Part shown: piece after piece, positions 7,129 through 10,029 of the stretch
Numbering within the stretch: the stretch's first letter is position 1
Layout: every line of letters starts with the position of its first letter
Source of the DNA: Neisseriaceae bacterium
Lineage (GTDB): Bacteria; Pseudomonadota; Gammaproteobacteria; Burkholderiales; Neisseriaceae
DNA length: 10,029 nt
NCBI GenBank assembly: GCA_030151665.1
Contig: JASLDB010000239.1
Location: forward strand, 1 to 10,029
Direction of reading: 5' to 3'
Program-made: the position numbers and the translations under genes
Notes under the pieces: generated by a model
The model's input: only the letters and a program-made list of their open reading frames with translations
What the model was told of the DNA's origin: nothing
The model's database searches: none

Positions 7129-7153
7129 TTTCAGGCAGCCGAGGCTGCCTGAG
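7129..7153. repeat. Inverted pair of DNA uptake sequences (Simonsiella-type dialect)
   Basis: The arms TCAGGCAGCC (7131-7140) and GGCTGCCTGA (7143-7152) are perfect 10-bp complements around GA. The plus strand reads AGGCTGCCTGAG (7142-7153) and the minus strand CGGCTGCCTGAA (7130-7141). Each is 11 of 12 to AGGCTGCCTGAA, the dialect I recall as AG-simDUS. Neisseriaceae often place such pairs as hairpins between genes, where they may act as terminators. Here the minus-strand hairpin is followed by AAGTGTATGC rather than a U run. It may therefore only attenuate or stabilise RNA between ndk and rlmN. Confidence 0.85.
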
Positions 7154-7168
7154 TCTTTCTAACGTAAA

Positions 7169-7582
7169 TTAACGAACTTCTGGAAAGAAGAAGTCGATTT
7201 CAATTTTAGCGTTTTCCAAGCTGTCAGAGCCATGTACTGCATTGGCATCAATCGAATCAGCAAAGTCAGCACGGATAGTACCAGCAGCCGCTTCTTTAGG
7301 GTTGGTTGCGCCCATCAATTCGCGGTTTTTAGCAACAGCGTTTTCGCCTTCCAAAACTTGGATCATCACAGGACCGCTAGTCATGAAAGCCACCAAATCA
7401 GCAAAGAAAGGACGCTCTTTGTGTACTGCATAGAAGCCTTCAGCATCTGCTTGGCTCAATTGTTTCATTTGTGCAGCAACGATTTTCAAGCCATTGCTTT
7501 CAAAACGACTGTAAATTTGACCAATAACGTTTTTAGCTACGGCATCAGGTTTAATAATAGAAATGGTGCGTTCAATCGCCAT
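7169..7582 (-). CDS. ndk: Nucleoside diphosphate kinase
   Basis: Ndk moves the terminal phosphate of ATP to other (d)NDPs through a phospho-histidine, balancing nucleotide pools in the cytoplasm. The 137-residue protein opens with MAIERTISIIKPDAV. It carries the phosphate-binding Lys11, the GPVMIQVLEGENAV stretch (70-83) and the active-site NAVHGSDS with His117. The start is set at ATG 7582 because GGAG lies about 6 nt upstream and family members begin at this point. A TTG at 7594 in the same frame falls within that Shine-Dalgarno and is rejected. It is probably the first gene of the seven-gene block, with a promoter in the gap before it. A 44-nt gap with the uptake-sequence hairpin separates it from rlmN. 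The gene is intact. Confidence 0.98.
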   Translation of the reverse strand: MAIERTISIIKPDAVAKNVIGQIYSRFESNGLKIVAAQMKQLSQADAEGFYAVHKERPFFADLVAFMTSGPVMIQVLEGENAVAKNRELMGATNPKEAAAGTIRADFADSIDANAVHGSDSLENAKIEIDFFFPEVR

Positions 7583-7588
7583 GTTAGA

Positions 7589-7594
7589 CTCCAA
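7589..7594 (-). promoter_or_regulatory. ndk Shine-Dalgarno (TTGGAG)
   Basis: TTGGAG on the minus strand ends 6 nt before ATG 7582. It fixes that ATG as the start and rules out the TTG at 7592-7594, which forms its first three bases. Confidence 0.8.
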
Positions 7595-7625
7595 GAAAGT
7601 TTGTTAAAATTTTTTCACAGGCCGT

Positions 7626-7634
7626 ATTCTAGCA
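7626..7634 (-). promoter_or_regulatory. Candidate extended -10 element for ndk
   Basis: The minus strand reads TGCTAGAAT. It fits the extended -10 pattern TGnTATAAT with one mismatch in the hexamer (TAGAAT). Transcription would start near 7619, giving a leader of roughly 37 nt to the ndk ATG. No convincing -35 hexamer sits 17 nt upstream (AAGAAT), which is tolerable for extended -10 promoters. It would drive ndk and, through read-through, the six genes after it. Confidence 0.5.
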
Positions 7635-7642
7635 AGGTTTCA

Positions 7643-7654
7643 AAGAATATTCTT
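7643..7654. promoter_or_regulatory. Perfect 12-bp palindrome over the ndk -35 region
   Basis: AAGAATATTCTT is its own reverse complement. It spans roughly -24 to -35 relative to the start site predicted from the extended -10 element. Such placement suits a dimeric regulator, but AT-rich palindromes of this size can arise by chance. No known regulator is assigned. Confidence 0.35.
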
Positions 7655-7672
7655 ACTTTTTTCACAACAAGC

Positions 7673-8806
7673 TTACTTCGATAATGTTAAATGCGGTAAA
7701 TCCAAATAAGATTCCGATTGCATTTCCACCATGCGGCTCACTGTGCGCACAAACTCATTGGCAAAATCACCTTCAGTATAGATATCTTCAGCCATTACTG
7801 CCGATGTTGCTGGCATTTTAACGCGATAATCGTAAAACACATCAACCAACCATGTCAAACGACGTGCTTCACTTCGTTTGGCTGGCGACAATGCAATAAT
7901 ATTTGACACAAACACGGCTTTGTAGTTTTTAGCCAAATACAAATAATCATTTTGAGAACGTGGACCAAAGCACAAGGTTTCAAAATCAAACCAGATTGCC
8001 TCATCTGTTCGAGCAATACACCGCAATGGGCGATTCAAAATCACCACATCCGTTGATAAGCGCTCTTGGCCTTGCGTATACTCGTCAAATAGCGCGTGGA
8101 TTTTTTGCTCACTGCTTTCATCATTGGGCACATAAAAAACAGGTGCTTGCTTCAATGTTCGCAAGCGATGGTCTTCGCCACCATCCACATTCACCACGGT
8201 TAAATTTTTCTTCAACAATTCAATGGTCCCCAAAAAACTGCTGCGATTTTGGCCTTGGTAATACAATTCATCTGGCGCAAAATTAGATGTTGCCACCAAC
8301 ACCACGCCACGCTGAAACAAACCTTCTAGCAATCGACCTAAAATCATGGCATCCGCAATATCACTGACATGAAATTCATCAAAGCACAATACGCGCACTT
8401 CTTTTGATAAATCATTGGCCACCATGTTCAATGGATTTTCTTCATGATTGCGCTCAGCCAAACGCTGATGCACCTCAGCCATAAATGCATGAAAATGGAC
8501 ACGGCGCTTACGTTTATATGGCAAGCAACCAAAAAATGCATCCATTAAAAAACTTTTACCTCGCCCAACACCACCCCAAAAATACAAGCCCTTGGGTGAC
8601 AACGGAGAACGAATACTGCGCCCCAAAAAGCGATTGCGTTTTTTCTTGAACGCCATCAACTCTTGCCAAAGGCGGTCTAAATGCCCAATGGCCATTTCTT
8701 GCGCAGGATCCACAATAAAACCGTCATGTTTCTTGGCTTCTTCATACCAACTTTTGGGGCTGTGATTCGCATATAGCGGTGCAGTAAAAACATTGCTCGC
8801 AGTCAT
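7673..8806 (-). CDS. zapE: Cell division protein ZapE (AFG1-like AAA-type ATPase)
   Basis: ZapE/AFG1 proteins are P-loop ATPases. In E. coli ZapE associates with the Z ring and affects FtsZ bundling late in division and under stress; mitochondrial AFG1 helps protein quality control. The 377-residue protein shows an N-terminal helical segment, Walker A GGVGRGKS (78-85), HFHAFMAEVH (104-113), Walker B LCFDEF (140-145) followed by HVSDIADAMI, and a sensor-1 type ATSN (172-175). No signal peptide is present, so it is cytoplasmic. The ATG at 8806 has GAAAGAGA just upstream. The gene follows the ihfB terminator by only 30 nt, leaving little room for a promoter. It has no intrinsic terminator of its own and may read into ndk. 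The family call is firm; the exact division role in this organism is inferred. Confidence 0.93.
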   Translation of the reverse strand: MTASNVFTAPLYANHSPKSWYEEAKKHDGFIVDPAQEMAIGHLDRLWQELMAFKKKRNRFLGRSIRSPLSPKGLYFWGGVGRGKSFLMDAFFGCLPYKRKRRVHFHAFMAEVHQRLAERNHEENPLNMVANDLSKEVRVLCFDEFHVSDIADAMILGRLLEGLFQRGVVLVATSNFAPDELYYQGQNRSSFLGTIELLKKNLTVVNVDGGEDHRLRTLKQAPVFYVPNDESSEQKIHALFDEYTQGQERLSTDVVILNRPLRCIARTDEAIWFDFETLCFGPRSQNDYLYLAKNYKAVFVSNIIALSPAKRSEARRLTWLVDVFYDYRVKMPATSAVMAEDIYTEGDFANEFVRTVSRMVEMQSESYLDLPHLTLSK

Positions 8807-8836
8807 ATTCTCTTTCGTTGTTTTGTGTTGTTCAAG

Positions 8837-8864
8837 AAAAAAAAGCGCCGCAAACTGCGGCGCT
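8837..8864 (-). terminator. Strong intrinsic terminator after ihfB
   Basis: The arms AGCGCCGCA (8844-8852) and TGCGGCGCT (8856-8864) are perfect 9-bp complements around a 3-nt loop. On the minus strand they are followed by eight U (8837-8844, the last base shared with the stem). The stem is very GC-rich and begins 17 nt past the ihfB stop. This is the clearest terminator in the window and ends the rpsA-ihfB transcript. Confidence 0.95.
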
Positions 8865-8881
8865 GATTCGGTGCGATTACT

Positions 8882-9190
8882 TTATTGGTCTACTGCACTA
8901 AGATCCACGCGTTCACGCAACTCTTTGCCTGGTTTGAAATGAGGTACATATTTCTCAGGTACTTCAACTTTTTCACCAGTTTTAGGGTTACGACCAACAC
9001 GGGCTGGACGGTGGTTTAAATCAAAACTACCAAAACCACGGATCTCAATGCGCTGACCTTTTGCTAGAGCGCGGGTCATGGTATCAATCAATACCTTAAC
9101 ACCGTGCTCTACGTCTTTCGCGACCAATTGAGTACTATTTTGAGCAGAATACATTTCTGCCAAGCGAACCATTAACTCAGATTTGGTCAT
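8882..9190 (-). CDS. ihfB: Integration host factor beta subunit
   Basis: IHF beta pairs with IHF alpha (ihfA, not in this window) to bind and sharply bend DNA at specific sites. It acts in nucleoid structure, transcription and recombination. The 102-residue protein has the HU/IHF fold. RGFGSFDLNHRPARVGRNPKTG spans residues 51-72, with the DNA-intercalating proline at Pro69 (Pro64 in E. coli), and KYVPHFKPGKELRERV follows at 80-95. It begins MTKSELMVRL, the beta-type start. The ATG lies 6 nt after the rpsA stop with AAGAAG close by and GAAGAG in the last rpsA codons. Co-transcription with rpsA is expected, as the pair is adjacent in many proteobacteria. A strong terminator follows. Confidence 0.96.
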   Translation of the reverse strand: MTKSELMVRLAEMYSAQNSTQLVAKDVEHGVKVLIDTMTRALAKGQRIEIRGFGSFDLNHRPARVGRNPKTGEKVEVPEKYVPHFKPGKELRERVDLSAVDQ

Positions 9191-9196
9191 GACTTC

Positions 9197-10029
9197 TTAC
9201 TCTTCGCCAGACAATTTAGCTTTTAACAAATCACCTAGGCTAGTTGTACCAGCGTTAGCAACTGAGCTATTAGCAGAAACTGAGCGCATTGCTTCGCCTT
9301 CGTCTTTAGCATCTTTGGCTTTGATAGACAAGTTGATGCTGCGATTTTTGCGATCGACAGTAACAATAACCGCTTCAACTTCGTCACCTTCTTTTAGGTG
9401 GTTACGAATGTCTTCAACACGGTCACGTGATACTTCAGAAGCACGCAAGTAGCCTTCAACGTCATCAGCCAATGTAATCACAGCGCCTTTAGCGTCCAAT
9501 GATTTCACAACGCCTTTAACCAAAGCACCTTTGTCGCTTACGCTAACAAAGTTGTTGAATGGATCGCCTTCCAACTGTTTGATACCCAAAGAAATGCGTT
9601 CTTTTTCAACATCAATTGCCAATACAACAGCGTCAACTTCGTCGCCTTTTTTGTATTTGCGAACAGCTTCTTCACCAGCTTCAGTCCAAGACAAGTCAGA
9701 CAAGTGAACCAAACCATCGATACCGCCTGGCAAACCAACAAACACACCAAAATCAGTGATTGATTTGATTGCGCCAGATAGTTTATGACCTTTATCGTGG
9801 TTAGCAGCGAATTCATCCCATGGATTAGCTTGGCATTGTTTCATGCCCAAGCTAATACGGCGACGTTCTTCGTCAATTTCCAAGATCATCACTTCAACTT
9901 CGTCGCCCAATTGAACAACTTTGCTTGGGTGTACGTTTTTGTTAGTCCAGTCCATTTCTGAAACGTGTAGTAAACCTTCAATGCCTTGTTCGATTTCAAC
10001 ACATGAACCGTAGTCAGTCAAGTTAGATA
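9197..10029 (-). CDS. rpsA: 30S ribosomal protein S1, 5' part cut off by window edge
   Basis: S1 is the large OB-fold (S1-motif) RNA-binding protein of the small subunit that helps recruit and unfold mRNA. About 277 C-terminal residues are visible, roughly half of the usual 550-560. They contain most of repeat 4 (NLTDYGSCVEIEQGIEGLLH, then VSEMDWTNKN), all of repeat 5 (SITDFGVFVGLPGGIDGLVH) and repeat 6 (SLDAKGAVITLADDVEGYLR), plus a short tail ending in LSGEE. In-frame coding runs past the last base of the window with no start, so the N-terminal repeats 1-3 lie outside. The stop is 6 nt before ihfB. The repeat order and the linker ISLGMKQCQANPW match E. coli S1 closely. Confidence 0.97.
   Translation of the reverse strand, partial: SNLTDYGSCVEIEQGIEGLLHVSEMDWTNKNVHPSKVVQLGDEVEVMILEIDEERRRISLGMKQCQANPWDEFAANHDKGHKLSGAIKSITDFGVFVGLPGGIDGLVHLSDLSWTEAGEEAVRKYKKGDEVDAVVLAIDVEKERISLGIKQLEGDPFNNFVSVSDKGALVKGVVKSLDAKGAVITLADDVEGYLRASEVSRDRVEDIRNHLKEGDEVEAVIVTVDRKNRSINLSIKAKDAKDEGEAMRSVSANSSVANAGTTSLGDLLKAKLSGEE

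Noticed and set aside
7583..7672. Intrinsic terminator for zapE
   Set aside because: The only symmetry is the loopless AAGAATATTCTT palindrome with no U run after it, so no terminator can be supported.
7232..7684. Plus-strand open frame of 150 codons opposite ndk and its promoter gap
   Set aside because: Antisense to a well-supported gene; the predicted protein has no recognisable motif, and it runs through the ndk control region into zapE.
1..10029. A previously undescribed defence, mobile or biosynthetic system
   Set aside because: Every coding stretch of size belongs to a known core family, gaps are at most 93 nt, and there are no transposase genes, integrase sites, direct-repeat arrays or cargo-like genes.

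Overview
The window is a compact run of core housekeeping genes, all on the minus strand. It fits a naturally transformable member of the Neisseriaceae (Betaproteobacteria). Three things point there: (i) protein sequences of strongly neisserial character, for example RlmN, Ndk and PilW; (ii) a tetratricopeptide pilus lipoprotein, pilW, between rlmN and the rodZ-like gene; (iii) an inverted pair of 12-mers between ndk and rlmN, each one base away from AGGCTGCCTGAA, the DNA uptake sequence dialect I recall for Simonsiella. Base composition looks AT-leaning by eye (not computed), which fits Simonsiella or Alysiella better than Neisseria sensu stricto. The genus call is an inference; the family call is fairly safe.

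Layout in transcription order (right to left). The 3' half of rpsA (ribosomal protein S1) is followed after 6 nt by ihfB (IHF beta), and that pair ends at a strong intrinsic terminator (8837-8864). Next is zapE, an AFG1-like ATPase, with no obvious promoter of its own after the terminator. A 90-nt gap carries a candidate ndk promoter and a perfect 12-bp palindrome. A seven-gene block follows: ndk, rlmN, pilW, rodZ-like, ispG, hisS, yfgM-like. Junctions are very tight (gaps of 44, 3, 1, -4, 17 and 1 nt), and several Shine-Dalgarno sites lie inside the preceding gene. An intrinsic terminator closes the block at 1176-1198. The leftmost gene is der, cut by the window edge, with a short leader full of dyad symmetries.

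Functionally the block mixes nucleotide supply (Ndk), rRNA/tRNA methylation (RlmN), type IV pilus assembly (PilW), cell shape (RodZ family), isoprenoid precursors (IspG), tRNA charging (HisS), translocon/periplasmic quality control (YfgM family) and ribosome maturation (Der). The same order, rlmN-rodZ-ispG-hisS-yfgM-der, is known from Enterobacteria. The main differences are the presence of pilW and the absence of bamB between yfgM and der.

I see no mobile element, CRISPR array, tRNA or rRNA gene, or foreign-looking island, and no sign of an undescribed multi-gene system. No gap between genes exceeds 93 nt. The points worth a second look are small and regulatory.
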